A DNA stretch of 64,000 bases from Klebsiella sp. WP3-W18-ESBL-02 (GCF_014168815.1 NZ_AP021972.1:4526001-4590000); one strand, 5' to 3'; numbered from the stretch's first letter, positions 14,606-22,606 are shown. Notes: generated from the sequence alone by a model not told the origin. Translations and numbers: made by a program.

Positions 14606-16360
14606 ATGTCCAGCAAACTGAGCACGGAAATACTGATTAATCTGACGGGCAATCTGACCGCCATGTCCAGAAAGTACGGTTCCAATATGTCGGAGTTCGC
14701 CCGTACCAGCGCGCGAGCTATGTCAGTCGTCAAAGCATCGACCGCAGCAGCTGGTCGCGGCCTTGACATATTAGGCAATCGCTATACTGGCATGATTGCG
14801 GGATTTGCGGGCGGTGCCATGCTCAGTAAGTATAAGGGGCTGGATCGTGAGTTAACGCGTATGGGGATTACCGCAGGTAAGACCCGAGAACAAATGAGCG
14901 GTATCCTCGATTTAGCACAGGATGTGTCATTCAAGGTAGGGGTTGATACATCGGATGTTCTCGGTGCTTTCAAAGAAATAAATGCCCGCTCTGGTGACCT
15001 GGATCTTGCAGTTAAAAATACTGAAAATATTGGCAATGCAATTGCTGCATCGGGTGCTACTGGTGAAAGTATCGGTGGGTTGATCGCCGACTTCCTTAAA
15101 CTAAACATCAAAACAAAAGAAGACACTTTACAGGCACTTGATGGGCTTAATCGTCTCGGTAAAGAAGGTGCATTCGAACTGAAAGATGCTGCCGAACGTC
15201 TCCCTGCATCTCTTTCAATGTACGCCGCAGCAGGTGGTAAAGGTGTCAAAGGCGCAATGGATGTAATGACCGTTGCAGAAGTCGCAATGGACGTAACTGC
15301 TAACCGTGAAAAAGCCTCAACCGCTGTAGAAAACTTCATTACCGATCTCCAGAATCCAAAAGTCATATCAGCTCTGGAAAACAATGGTATTCAGGTTTTT
15401 GACGCCAAAGGAAAAATACGTTCGCTTCCATCCATTCTGCAAGAGACCGCGCAGCGTTCAGCCCAGAGCGGTGCTAAAAAACAAGCTGGATACTTAGATA
15501 AAGCGGGTTTCAATCAGGATAGTATTCGTCTCATTCAGGGGGTTAGCAGTGAGGCAGGTGCTGCCAAGCTTAAAACGTATGTGCAAATTGTTGCCGATGG
15601 TAAGAGCATTCTTGACGACGCTGCATACGCTTCCCGGGATTTTACTTCGGCAACACAGCGCCTGACCACCGCGACAGAGAAATTCACTAATACTCAACTG
15701 GCTGGCCCCGTTCAGGAGCTTGCAGACGCTCTTAATTCAGTTGATAAGGAAACCGTCGAAAACTGGATGGAGATTGGCAAAAACATCGCTTTAGTGACAG
15801 GCGGTGTTATTGCCGCCCGAAAGGTCTTTCAGGTAGGTAAAGGGGCCTGGGATTTATTTGGCGGCGGTAAATCAAAAGGTATTCCTACGGGTGTCGCTGA
15901 TGTTTTCGGAACTGGCGTAATGCCCGTTTATGTGACCAATATGCCATCCAGTGGTTTGGGTAATGGTTCGGGGTTTCCCGAGAAAAGTAAATATGACAAA
16001 GGTGGGGCAATAGGTATGGCGATTAATACCGTCGATGAGCTTTACGCATTGCTGCCTTTTCCTCAAAACGATGAAGAAAGAGAAGCGCTGTTCAAGCGTC
16101 ATCGCGATAGTCAGCAACGTCGCACCCGTTGGGATGATGTTAAAGACTGGTTTAATTCTCTGGATGACACTCCTGTTGTCGACCCTCGCCCGTGGGTGTC
16201 CCCGCAACAATTCTCTCAATACCCACTGGTGCCGCCGCAGCTGCGTGGCGAAATTCGCGTCGTGGTGGAAGGTGATGCCCGTGTGAAAAGCGTCTCATCC
16301 AACCAGTCTGGCGTGACGCTAAGCGCCTCCGCAGGCAAAACGAATGTAGGTCAAAACTAG
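14606..16360 (+). CDS. Phage tail tape-measure protein, Mu gp42-like
   Basis: A 584-aa protein with AAGGA before the ATG. The N-terminal region has the tape-measure family pattern (LTRMGITAGKTREQMSGI..AQDVSFKVGVDTSDVLGAF, then GATGESIGGLIADF). Helical segments follow, with a hydrophobic stretch near 390-410 (ALVTGGVIAARKVF), and the end GEIRVVVEGDARVKSVSSNQSGV is the usual tape-measure C-terminus. In phages this protein sets tail length. The gene appears complete, and it is the only tail gene in the element. The stop is 71 bases from the right end. Confidence 0.88.
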   Translation: MSSKLSTEILINLTGNLTAMSRKYGSNMSEFARTSARAMSVVKASTAAAGRGLDILGNRYTGMIAGFAGGAMLSKYKGLDRELTRMGITAGKTREQMSGILDLAQDVSFKVGVDTSDVLGAFKEINARSGDLDLAVKNTENIGNAIAASGATGESIGGLIADFLKLNIKTKEDTLQALDGLNRLGKEGAFELKDAAERLPASLSMYAAAGGKGVKGAMDVMTVAEVAMDVTANREKASTAVENFITDLQNPKVISALENNGIQVFDAKGKIRSLPSILQETAQRSAQSGAKKQAGYLDKAGFNQDSIRLIQGVSSEAGAAKLKTYVQIVADGKSILDDAAYASRDFTSATQRLTTATEKFTNTQLAGPVQELADALNSVDKETVENWMEIGKNIALVTGGVIAARKVFQVGKGAWDLFGGGKSKGIPTGVADVFGTGVMPVYVTNMPSSGLGNGSGFPEKSKYDKGGAIGMAINTVDELYALLPFPQNDEEREALFKRHRDSQQRRTRWDDVKDWFNSLDDTPVVDPRPWVSPQQFSQYPLVPPQLRGEIRVVVEGDARVKSVSSNQSGVTLSASAGKTNVGQN

Positions 16361-16431
16361 AAATATCTATTCACCCTAATCTTGATCCATAGTTAGTTGA
16401 CAAAGTTTCGCGATTTATGTGGCGCGCTACA
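16361..16431. promoter_or_regulatory. Mu-like right end
   Basis: Read inward from the end this is TGTAGCGCGCCACATAAATC, then GCGAAACTTTGTC. The CACATAAATCGCGAAAC part fits the MuA site core (AARYRCGAAAR) and resembles Mu R1 (GCACGAAAAACGCGAAAG). It is where a helper transposase should bind. Confidence 0.7.
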
Positions 16432-17126
16432 GCCGGGCGGGTATTGCCGCTCGCCTTATCAATAATCGAACTATAGATATGGGGGATAATTTTGCTTACC
16501 CCAGCATCCAGCGCAATTTTCAGGATTTCACCGTAGTTTTCCAGATCGATCCCGCCGGTAGGTTCCAGCCAGAAGTCATGCCGCGCGCAGGCTTCGGCCA
16601 CGGCAATAAATTCGTCGCGGTGTTTCAGGCCGCCCATCGGGAAGTATTTGATTGAGCTGCCGCCCATATCCTTCAGCAGGGCAATGGCGGTTTCCAGCGG
16701 CACAATGCCGTCCGGCGCGTTGCTGGAGAGCGGGCCGGTGGAGATTTTAACCATGCCGACAGTACCGGTTGGCGACACCAGGCCGTTGACCACGGTCTCG
16801 CTCTGTCCCAGCAGCGCGCGACTGGTTGCCACGCCGGTGAAGACCTGGTTAACGTGCTGCGGCTGCACCTGACGGGAAATTTCGCTGACCATCGCCGACT
16901 GGTTCGGGTCGCCTGCGCCCAGACCTACAGACAGTGCGTTATCAATCCGTTTTGCGTATTCACGCATATCGGCCACCGCGCTGGCGATGTCCGGATAGTT
17001 TTTGGAGAGCACGCCCACCAGCACATGACCTTCCGCCGCTTCATAAATCTCGCTAGCGTTCTGTTTGCTGCCCGCCAGAACGTTCAGGCAGACGCGGTCA
17101 CGGTAAAAGTTTGGGGTCAGTTTCAT
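16371..17126 (-). pseudogene. dgaF: KDGP aldolase DgaF, interrupted; chimeric C-terminus
   Basis: A KDPG-type aldolase that splits 2-dehydro-3-deoxy-6-phosphogluconate into pyruvate and glyceraldehyde-3-phosphate. The Schiff-base lysine region SIKYFPMGGLKH and the segment FWLEPTGGIDLENY are intact. Copy 1 inserts after codons for GNTRP, so the native end (DVRQLLDMTKQLVK) is replaced by element-encoded VARHINRETLSTNYGSRLG, then TGA at 16371. The open frame is 251 aa, so an active enzyme with an altered tail is possible. It overlaps dgaE by 4 bases. Confidence 0.88.
16432..16436. repeat. Target-site duplication of copy 1, right
   Basis: GCCGG directly after TACA, matching 9883-9887. Confidence 0.9.
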
Positions 17127-18241
17127 GCGTTATTCTCCTTGTTCAACACTTCGGCAATACGGCGAGCCACAATCTCCAGCTGCTGGGCATCCACGCTGCG
17201 AACATCGGCTTCAATAATGCCTTCATTCGCCTTGTAGCCGCGGAAATAGATAGCGTATTCGCCCTGCTTCAGCGCGTTGACCAACGAGCCGGTATTCACG
17301 CCGGTCGTCGCCTCATCAAATTTAATTTCTGCGCGCGCGATATCTCGCCCGGCGCTGTCCCAGACGACGCGCGCGGTCACGCCGTTAAGCGTGTTGAGCT
17401 GCGCGATAAACGGCGTCATCTTCGCCACCATTTCAGCACCGCTCTCTTTGGTCGCCGTCAGGTAATGTTCAATGGCGCAGGTCAGGCCCAGAATGCCCTC
17501 TTTGCCCACCTTCATGGCGCGGCCGATGCCCATCGACTGACGTTTTACCCACTCGACGTACTGGGTTTTGCCAATCACCAGCCCGCTGGTCGGCCCTTCA
17601 ATCGCCTTCGCACCGCTGTAGATAACCAGGTCAGCGCCCGCCTGGTAGTAGGCGTGCAGATCCTCTTCCGCCGCCGCATCCACAATCAGCGGCACATTAT
17701 GGCTGCGCGCGACCGCCGCGGCCTGCGCGACGTTAAGCATGCTTTTCTGCACGCAGTGGTGAGATTTGATGTACAGAATAGCCGCGGTACGCGGGGTGAT
17801 GGCTGCCGCCAGTTGGTCGGCAGAACACTCATTGGCATAGCCCGCTTCGACCAGCTTGCCGCCGCCCAGCGCCACCATCGTTCCCACCGGCGCGCCGAAG
17901 TTCACGTTATGCCCCTTCGGCAGCACAATTTCGTTGTTCTCAATCGGCGTCACGTGCAAATTTTCCAGCAGCCAATCGCTGTCTTTTACCAGCACCGCCG
18001 CCACGGATTGTGCGATACCGGCGGACGCACAAGACACCACCGTCGCCCCTTCTACACCCAGCAGCTTCGCGATATAAGCACCGGTTTTATTGACCAGATC
18101 TTTCATCTCAAAGTACTGATTCATCCCGGCCATCGCCGCTTCAACCACTTCCGGGCGCGGGGTAGACACCCCGAGCGCCGTCATGCGGCCTGAAGTATTA
18201 ATCACTTGTTTTAAATCGTATTTCTCAAAAATCGAAGGCAT
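17123..18241 (-). CDS. dgaE: DgaE-family D-glucosaminate-6-phosphate ammonia-lyase
   Basis: A 372-aa PLP enzyme of the SelA-like family. DgaE of Salmonella removes ammonia from D-glucosaminate-6-phosphate to give the substrate of DgaF. The PLP-lysine motif is DLVIYSGAKAIEGPTSGLVIG, preceded by PLIVDAAAEEDLHAY. It is coupled to dgaF (ATGA overlap) and overlaps the upstream amidohydrolase by 17 bases. The substrate may differ here because an amidohydrolase precedes it. Confidence 0.82.
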   Translation of the reverse strand: MPSIFEKYDLKQVINTSGRMTALGVSTPRPEVVEAAMAGMNQYFEMKDLVNKTGAYIAKLLGVEGATVVSCASAGIAQSVAAVLVKDSDWLLENLHVTPIENNEIVLPKGHNVNFGAPVGTMVALGGGKLVEAGYANECSADQLAAAITPRTAAILYIKSHHCVQKSMLNVAQAAAVARSHNVPLIVDAAAEEDLHAYYQAGADLVIYSGAKAIEGPTSGLVIGKTQYVEWVKRQSMGIGRAMKVGKEGILGLTCAIEHYLTATKESGAEMVAKMTPFIAQLNTLNGVTARVVWDSAGRDIARAEIKFDEATTGVNTGSLVNALKQGEYAIYFRGYKANEGIIEADVRSVDAQQLEIVARRIAEVLNKENNA

Positions 18242-19358
18242 TTTCCGCGCTCCCTTGTTCGGTCAAATAGCCCTTGCCCGCGCGAATCGCGGCAAGCGGC
18301 AGCAGAATCTTGTCAGCCTGTAGGCTCTCTTTTTCGGCATCCACCAGCACCGTAGGCGTCTGCGCGAGGGTAAACAGCGTGAGGTCCGCATCATAGCCAA
18401 CCGCCAGCCGCCCTTTGTGCGTCAGGCGAAGGCCGTCGGCGGCGTGAGTGGTCACACAGTCAATCACCTGCGGTAGCGACATACCGATAGCGAGGAATTT
18501 TGACATCACCAGCGCCAGCGAGCGCACCGGGCCGTCGATGCGGTTACGGCAGTAGATATCAGAGCTGATGGTGTGCGGCAAAATACCCATCGCAATCGCC
18601 CGGCGGGCCACTTCAAAGCTGAAGCTGGCGGTGCCGTGACCGACGTCCAGACGCACGCCGCGCTTCAGCGCCCGAACGATAGAACTGCGCAGTTCACCTT
18701 CCGGCGTCAGAATGCGGTTAGGTTTGCCGTTGTAGCAGTGGGTAATGATGTCGCCCGAACTCAGCAGTTCGGCAATCTCGTCGAGGTTTGGCGGATTGTT
18801 GCCAATATGCACCATCAGCGGCAGGTCGCCGTTTTCTTTCTGAATCGCTTTACCCCGCTCCAGCGGCGTAATACCGTTTTCGCCGACCACGCTGCTGCTC
18901 ATGCGCGCTTTCAAACCCACGATAAAGTCCGGGTGGCGCGCTACCGCTTGCTTCACCGCTTCGGCATCGATATTGGCCATATTGGCCAGTTCGTTCTGGG
19001 CAATCAGCCCGACGCGGGAAATATTGAGCAGCGCATAAACATCGGTCGCCGCTTTGCGGGTCAGCTGATAAAAGTCATCAACGTCGTCGGCGCCGGTGCT
19101 GCCCGCATCGATCACCGTGGTGACCCCGGTGGCGATACCCACGCTGTCCGGCTCGTCGTGATAAATCGGGGAATTCGGATAACAGTGGACGTGGGAGTCA
19201 ATCCAGCCGGCGCTGACGTAATATTTGCCGTCCAGCACCACGGTTTTACGGGCAGGCGCGCTAATCTCGCCCAGCGCCGCGATTTTCCCGTCCAGAATGG
19301 CGATATCAGTCAGGGTATCGTCGACGAGGCGCGCACGGCGCAGGAGTAAATCAAACAT
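18225..19358 (-). CDS. Amidohydrolase/deacetylase-family metallohydrolase
   Basis: A 377-aa TIM-barrel amidohydrolase. Metal ligands are suggested by the HxH in GWIDSHVHCYP, the lysine in FIVGLKARMS (likely carboxylated), then MVHIGNNP, THCYNG and the late aspartate in PHTISSDIY. Family members are annotated as dihydroorotase- or deacetylase-like. Its place before DgaE/DgaF suggests it removes an N-acyl group from an amino-sugar acid or opens a cyclic amide. The substrate is unknown. Confidence 0.75.
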   Translation of the reverse strand: MFDLLLRRARLVDDTLTDIAILDGKIAALGEISAPARKTVVLDGKYYVSAGWIDSHVHCYPNSPIYHDEPDSVGIATGVTTVIDAGSTGADDVDDFYQLTRKAATDVYALLNISRVGLIAQNELANMANIDAEAVKQAVARHPDFIVGLKARMSSSVVGENGITPLERGKAIQKENGDLPLMVHIGNNPPNLDEIAELLSSGDIITHCYNGKPNRILTPEGELRSSIVRALKRGVRLDVGHGTASFSFEVARRAIAMGILPHTISSDIYCRNRIDGPVRSLALVMSKFLAIGMSLPQVIDCVTTHAADGLRLTHKGRLAVGYDADLTLFTLAQTPTVLVDAEKESLQADKILLPLAAIRAGKGYLTEQGSAENAFDF

Positions 19359-19387
19359 ATCTCTCTCCTGTTGGAATGGGGGGCGTG

Positions 19388-19454
19388 TAGGCCTGATAAG
19401 CGCAGCGCCATCAGGCAGCGTTGCCGGATGGCGGCTACGCCTTATCCGGCCTAC
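19388..19454. repeat. BIME/REP repeat
   Basis: Two inverted REP units (TAGGCCTGATAAGCGCAGCG and GGATGGCGGCTACGCC...CCGGCCTAC) in the gap between the DUF4310 gene and the amidohydrolase. Intergenic hairpin DNA of the E. coli REP type inside an operon, possibly stabilising the upstream message. Confidence 0.8.
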
Positions 19455-19462
19455 CGCAAAAC

Positions 19463-20107
19463 TTAGCTAATCGCTACCGGGAAGATGGAGCCGAGGATCA
19501 TCGCCCCGAGGATCGCACCGCCGGTGATCGGCTTCTGCCAAATGTAGAACAGCAGCGCGCCCACCAGCGAACCGATACCGATAGGAATCGAAGCGGTCAT
19601 GGCGCTGAGGATAATCAACGGGCCAAGGAAGCGGCCGGAGGCGTTACCCGCGCCCATCATCACGTCGGCCCCGTAGGTGGAGTCGCTCTGGTTAATGGTG
19701 AACTTACGCGCCAGGATGATGATGTAGCCAATCGCCAGACCAATCACCAGCCCGGTAATCAGGGAGGCGATAAAGTTGGTCACCGGGAACATGATGCCCG
19801 CGCCCAGCAGCAGCGCCGGGACGCCAAGGCCGACACCCGTTTGAATCGCGCCGCCGATATCAAGGATCCCCACCAGCGAACCTTCGATGATACGGGCGAA
19901 CAGGAAGCTCGCGCCGAACGCCGCCACCGCGCCGTAAGCCCCGGTATCAATCCCGGCCTTCAGCATCGCCACGAAGGCCACTTCGTTGAAGGCGCCAATG
20001 CCGTAGAGGTAGTACATGTGCGTCCCGGCAAACACGCCGGAAGAGAGCAGGCCAACGAAGATCGGGAACGACCAGTCGGCATACCAAAAACCTTTATTCT
20101 GTTCCAT
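19463..20107 (-). CDS. DUF4310 family membrane protein
   Basis: A 214-aa very hydrophobic protein with about six membrane segments and glycine-rich stretches (IQTGVGLGVPALLLGAG). It starts MEQNKGFWYADWSFPIF. The family is conserved with DUF4311, DUF4312 and SFCGS proteins but uncharacterised. It is probably one of two membrane subunits of the uptake system, 12 bases after the DUF4311 gene. Confidence 0.8.
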   Translation of the reverse strand: MEQNKGFWYADWSFPIFVGLLSSGVFAGTHMYYLYGIGAFNEVAFVAMLKAGIDTGAYGAVAAFGASFLFARIIEGSLVGILDIGGAIQTGVGLGVPALLLGAGIMFPVTNFIASLITGLVIGLAIGYIIILARKFTINQSDSTYGADVMMGAGNASGRFLGPLIILSAMTASIPIGIGSLVGALLFYIWQKPITGGAILGAMILGSIFPVAIS

Positions 20108-20119
20108 ATCAGGCTCCTG

Positions 20120-20896
20120 TTATTTACCGCTGATTGAGCTGTGGATCAGATCCAGCCAGTTCGGTACGGTCAGGTGGAAGGATTCAATCATCTTCATGTC
20201 GAAACCGCGGAAGAAGGCGCTCAGGACGAACAGCGCAACGATGGCGCCCATCATCACTTTGGTCACGCGGTGCCAGCCGCTCTCTTCAACGCCTTTACCA
20301 ATCAGAATACCCAGCACCAGGCCCGGTACGGCGTTGCCCATAATCAGCTGCGCCGCGCCGCCGAAGATGGTGGCCCAGAAGCCGGATTTTTTGCCCGCAT
20401 CGATCGCCGCCAGCCAGAAAATAACCGGCATCACGGTGTTCACCAGCAGGTTGGCTGCCGGAACCAGTACTTTAACTGCCGTCACCTGCAGCGCCTGCGG
20501 TACGGAAGAGGCGGTCAGGTTGAGGAAGGCCACCACAATCATGCCGATGATGCCGCAGGCAATCGCCATTTTTCGCGGATCATGCAGCGTCTCGCCGACG
20601 TTGCGATTCTTAATCATCAGCGCCGCCGCACCCCAGTTCGGGATAATGCGGTGGTCAACGTCCTGGGTGAAAGAACCTGCTGCAACGGAAGAAGCCCAGG
20701 CGTTAAAGAAGAAACCGAGGCCAAAGGAGAAGTGGGAAGCCGGATCGCCTTCACAGGAGTTCAGCTCGCCCAACGTACGAAACGCCCCCATCCCCTGCGT
20801 GGTGGGCGCATGAAACATGCGTGCCGCTCCGGCGCCCACGCCGACGCCAACCAGGCCGCCGATAATGAGCGATTTTATTAAAATTATCAGGAACAT
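20120..20896 (-). CDS. DUF4311 family membrane protein
   Basis: A 258-aa integral membrane protein starting MFLIILIKSLIIGGLVGVGVGAGAARMFHAP. A central polar part is followed by several hydrophobic helices. It pairs with the DUF4310 protein, as PTS IIC and IID subunits do, but neither shows recognised IIC/IID signatures. Transport function is inferred from membrane character and context. Confidence 0.8.
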   Translation of the reverse strand: MFLIILIKSLIIGGLVGVGVGAGAARMFHAPTTQGMGAFRTLGELNSCEGDPASHFSFGLGFFFNAWASSVAAGSFTQDVDHRIIPNWGAAALMIKNRNVGETLHDPRKMAIACGIIGMIVVAFLNLTASSVPQALQVTAVKVLVPAANLLVNTVMPVIFWLAAIDAGKKSGFWATIFGGAAQLIMGNAVPGLVLGILIGKGVEESGWHRVTKVMMGAIVALFVLSAFFRGFDMKMIESFHLTVPNWLDLIHSSISGK

Positions 20897-20917
20897 AGTC
20901 TGACCCTTTGGTAAAAA

Positions 20918-21217
20918 TCAGGTTTGCGTGACGAAATCCACTTTATCGATGTCGATGGCGGTCACGTTGACGGTAACGTCCAGCTCCACGCTGTACGCTC
21001 GTCGTTCACGGCGTAAAAAGAAGAATAAAAATGCCTCTTTTCGTACCGCTTCGCGCGCATGAACAACCGCCACATCCTGTGGCTCAATACGCAGTAGGAT
21101 GCGCGATGATGTTTTCATCACCGCTGCCTGCACGTGGTTCAGGGCATCGGCGAACGCCCGTGTTTTGCTCTCGCCTTTGCCCGTGACCCTCACCGTGGTG
21201 GTGAATTGCTCTTTCAT
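20918..21217 (-). CDS. DUF4312 family protein
   Basis: A 99-aa soluble protein (MKEQFTTTVRVTGKGESKTRAF) with the basic segment FFFLRRERRAY in its second half. It starts one base after the SFCGS gene. Function unknown; always found with the membrane pair in this cluster type, so it is probably a soluble subunit. Confidence 0.75.
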   Translation of the reverse strand: MKEQFTTTVRVTGKGESKTRAFADALNHVQAAVMKTSSRILLRIEPQDVAVVHAREAVRKEAFLFFFLRRERRAYSVELDVTVNVTAIDIDKVDFVTQT

Positions 21218-21218
21218 A

Positions 21219-21581
21219 TCAAGCGCCGTACTTCTTCTTCCAGGCCTCTACCAGGCGTTCGCCCAGCTCTTCTTTGTCCATAAAGCCGAAGCCCAGCACG
21301 TTGCAGCCTTCGTTGATGGCCGTCACGCCTTCTTCCACCGAACGCATGCCGTATTTTGCTTTGTAGCCGTACTTAGTCTGTGCGGTAATAGCGCCCGCGC
21401 CGCCGCTGCCGCAGAAGGAGATGCCGAAAGTGGCGTTCTCGGCCTTCATCATGTCGCCCAGCTTCATGTCGGCGGCTACGCCCGGTACTACAACTGCACG
21501 AGCACCGGCTTTTTCCGCGCCAGCTGCCACTTTTTGTCCTTTACCCAGGCGGTCGCCAATGACTACGGTGATCTGTTCCAT
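21219..21581 (-). CDS. Glycine-rich SFCGS family protein
   Basis: A 120-aa soluble protein with the naming motif GISFCGSGGAGA and a C-terminal KKKYGA. The size, the alpha/beta pattern (ITVVIGDRLGKG...) and the central cysteine invite comparison with PTS EIIB proteins, but I cannot show homology. It is probably a cytosolic component of the uptake system. Confidence 0.8.
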   Translation of the reverse strand: MEQITVVIGDRLGKGQKVAAGAEKAGARAVVVPGVAADMKLGDMMKAENATFGISFCGSGGAGAITAQTKYGYKAKYGMRSVEEGVTAINEGCNVLGFGFMDKEELGERLVEAWKKKYGA

Positions 21582-21591
21582 TTATTGCTCC

Positions 21592-21930
21592 TTACAGGTT
21601 GTCTTTTGCTACTTCGAAGTGAACGGAAAGCAGCCACGCCTCTTCATCAGGCAGGTTGCCGAACTCCGCGACCACTTCACGGGCAAGCATCATTGAATCG
21701 TCAGAAATCTCTTCAAACAGGCTGGCATCCACTTCCGGCAGCGGCTCGCCGCTGATGGACCGGTGGGCCATGGCCCGCACGTGGGAGGTCAGCATTTGCT
21801 GCTGCACGTCGTTAGGGGTGATGTCGCGGCGGCGTAACAGTGCGAACACCTGCTGCAACATTTTGTCGGCCAGCCGTTCGGTCTGTAGCGCCTGCTCCCC
21901 TGCGTCGTGTATTACCGCTCCGTTATTCAC
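21592..21930 (-). CDS. Single PRD-domain regulatory protein
   Basis: A 112-aa protein when started at GTG 21930 (VNNGAVIHDAGEQAL), with GGGG upstream. The open frame runs up to 22098, but the upstream part looks like leader DNA with a palindrome. It has one PTS regulation domain (LADKMLQQVF..LRR, TSHVRAMAHR, FGNLPDEEAWLLSVHFEVAK) and no RNA- or DNA-binding domain. It is the first gene of the cluster and may relay PTS phosphorylation to the BglG-type regulator at the other end. The start is uncertain. Confidence 0.7.
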   Translation of the reverse strand: MNNGAVIHDAGEQALQTERLADKMLQQVFALLRRRDITPNDVQQQMLTSHVRAMAHRSISGEPLPEVDASLFEEISDDSMMLAREVVAEFGNLPDEEAWLLSVHFEVAKDNL

Positions 21931-21999
21931 TCGTGTTACCCCGCTAATGTCTCTGGGGATAAACCTAACGCCGGGGGGTGGGAGTTTGTAGCGAGTTGT

Positions 22000-22019
22000 T
22001 TTCCACTTCGAAGTGGAAA
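22000..22019. promoter_or_regulatory. 20-bp perfect palindrome in the cluster leader
   Basis: TTTCCACTTCGAAGTGGAAA is perfectly self-complementary and lies 70 bases before the proposed GTG start of the PRD gene. It is a candidate operator for the cluster regulator or an RNA antiterminator-type element. Confidence 0.6.
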
Positions 22020-22032
22020 GGTAGACGGCTTG

Positions 22033-22048
22033 AGTGATCGGATTCACA
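22033..22048. promoter_or_regulatory. CRP site of the DUF4310-dga cluster
   Basis: On the minus strand TGTGA-ATCCGA-TCACT differs from the CRP core TGTGA-N6-TCACA at one base. It lies just upstream of the palindrome, fitting catabolite control of a sugar operon. The remaining 170 bases to cybC show no gene. Confidence 0.65.
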
Positions 22049-22219
22049 CATTCACCACGAAAATAACGATTTCGATATATTCGCGTGATGAATGTCACGT
22101 CTGTGGGACAAGGTCATTGGAAAAGTGCATGGTAAAACGAAGGTGAAAAGTGTGATATCGGTGAAGTTTTGCGGCAGAGAAAGACGGAAGGTATCGGGCG
22201 ATACCTTCCGGAGAAAGGA

Positions 22220-22606
22220 TTAGCGGAACTTCTTGTGGTTCTCGTTGCGGGTGGTTTTGAAATCTTCCGCGGCGGCCTGAGCTTCTTTCACTTTGCCCTC
22301 GTTCGCCAGCTTCAGAGCCCCGTCAATCTGACCAATCAGGGTATCCAGACCGTGGCGATAGTCTTTCATTTCAGCGCTGTCAGCCGCTTTGCCTTCCAGC
22401 TTCGGCGGGGTCTCTTTTTTGGCATCTTCTGCTGCGGTGCGCATCTTGGTCAGCGCCGCTTTCAGCTCACCGGCGTCGGTGGACTTCTGCACGATCTGCA
22501 GATTTTCCGCCAGGGTGTCCATATCTTCGCCCAGATCGGCAAACGCCGACGCCGAACCCAGCGCCAGCGCGGAGACCGCCAGCATCGCTACCAGTTTTTT
22601 ACGCAT
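22220..22606 (-). CDS. cybC: Soluble cytochrome b562
   Basis: A 128-aa periplasmic four-helix heme protein. Signal peptide MRKKLVAMLAVSALALGSASAF is followed by mature ADLGEDMDTL. The heme ligands are Met7 of the mature protein and the histidine in RNENHKKFR near the end. The physiological electron partner is not known. Length matches E. coli. Confidence 0.95.
   Translation of the reverse strand: MRKKLVAMLAVSALALGSASAFADLGEDMDTLAENLQIVQKSTDAGELKAALTKMRTAAEDAKKETPPKLEGKAADSAEMKDYRHGLDTLIGQIDGALKLANEGKVKEAQAAAEDFKTTRNENHKKFR

Larger units (their letters stand above)
9888..16431 (+). mobile_element. Mu-type transposable satellite-like element, copy 1
   Basis: A 6544-bp element flanked by GCCGG duplications. 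The left end starts TGTATCTTGACACC and continues with GGAAAAACCCGG and GTTGGATC, resembling the Mu left end. The right end read inward is TGTAGCGCGCCACATAAATC followed by GCGAAAC, resembling the Mu R1 transposase site. Gene content is a C4-RNA/Icd cassette, Mor-like regulators, gpI-like protease, gpT-like capsid and a tape-measure protein. There is no transposase, repressor, portal, terminase large subunit or lysis gene. All ORFs are open and the sequence is visibly AT-richer than the host flanks. It looks helper-dependent rather than a decayed prophage. The satellite interpretation is inferred. Confidence 0.85.

Noticed and set aside
16397..16431. Outward promoter at the element right end (TTGACA at 16397)
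   Set aside because: The -35 hexamer is perfect, but no acceptable -10 lies at 16-18 bases, and the sequence belongs to the transposase-binding end.
9888..16431. tRNA-associated attachment site or integrase
   Set aside because: No tRNA gene or integrase is present; both insertions are in protein-coding genes with 5-bp duplications.
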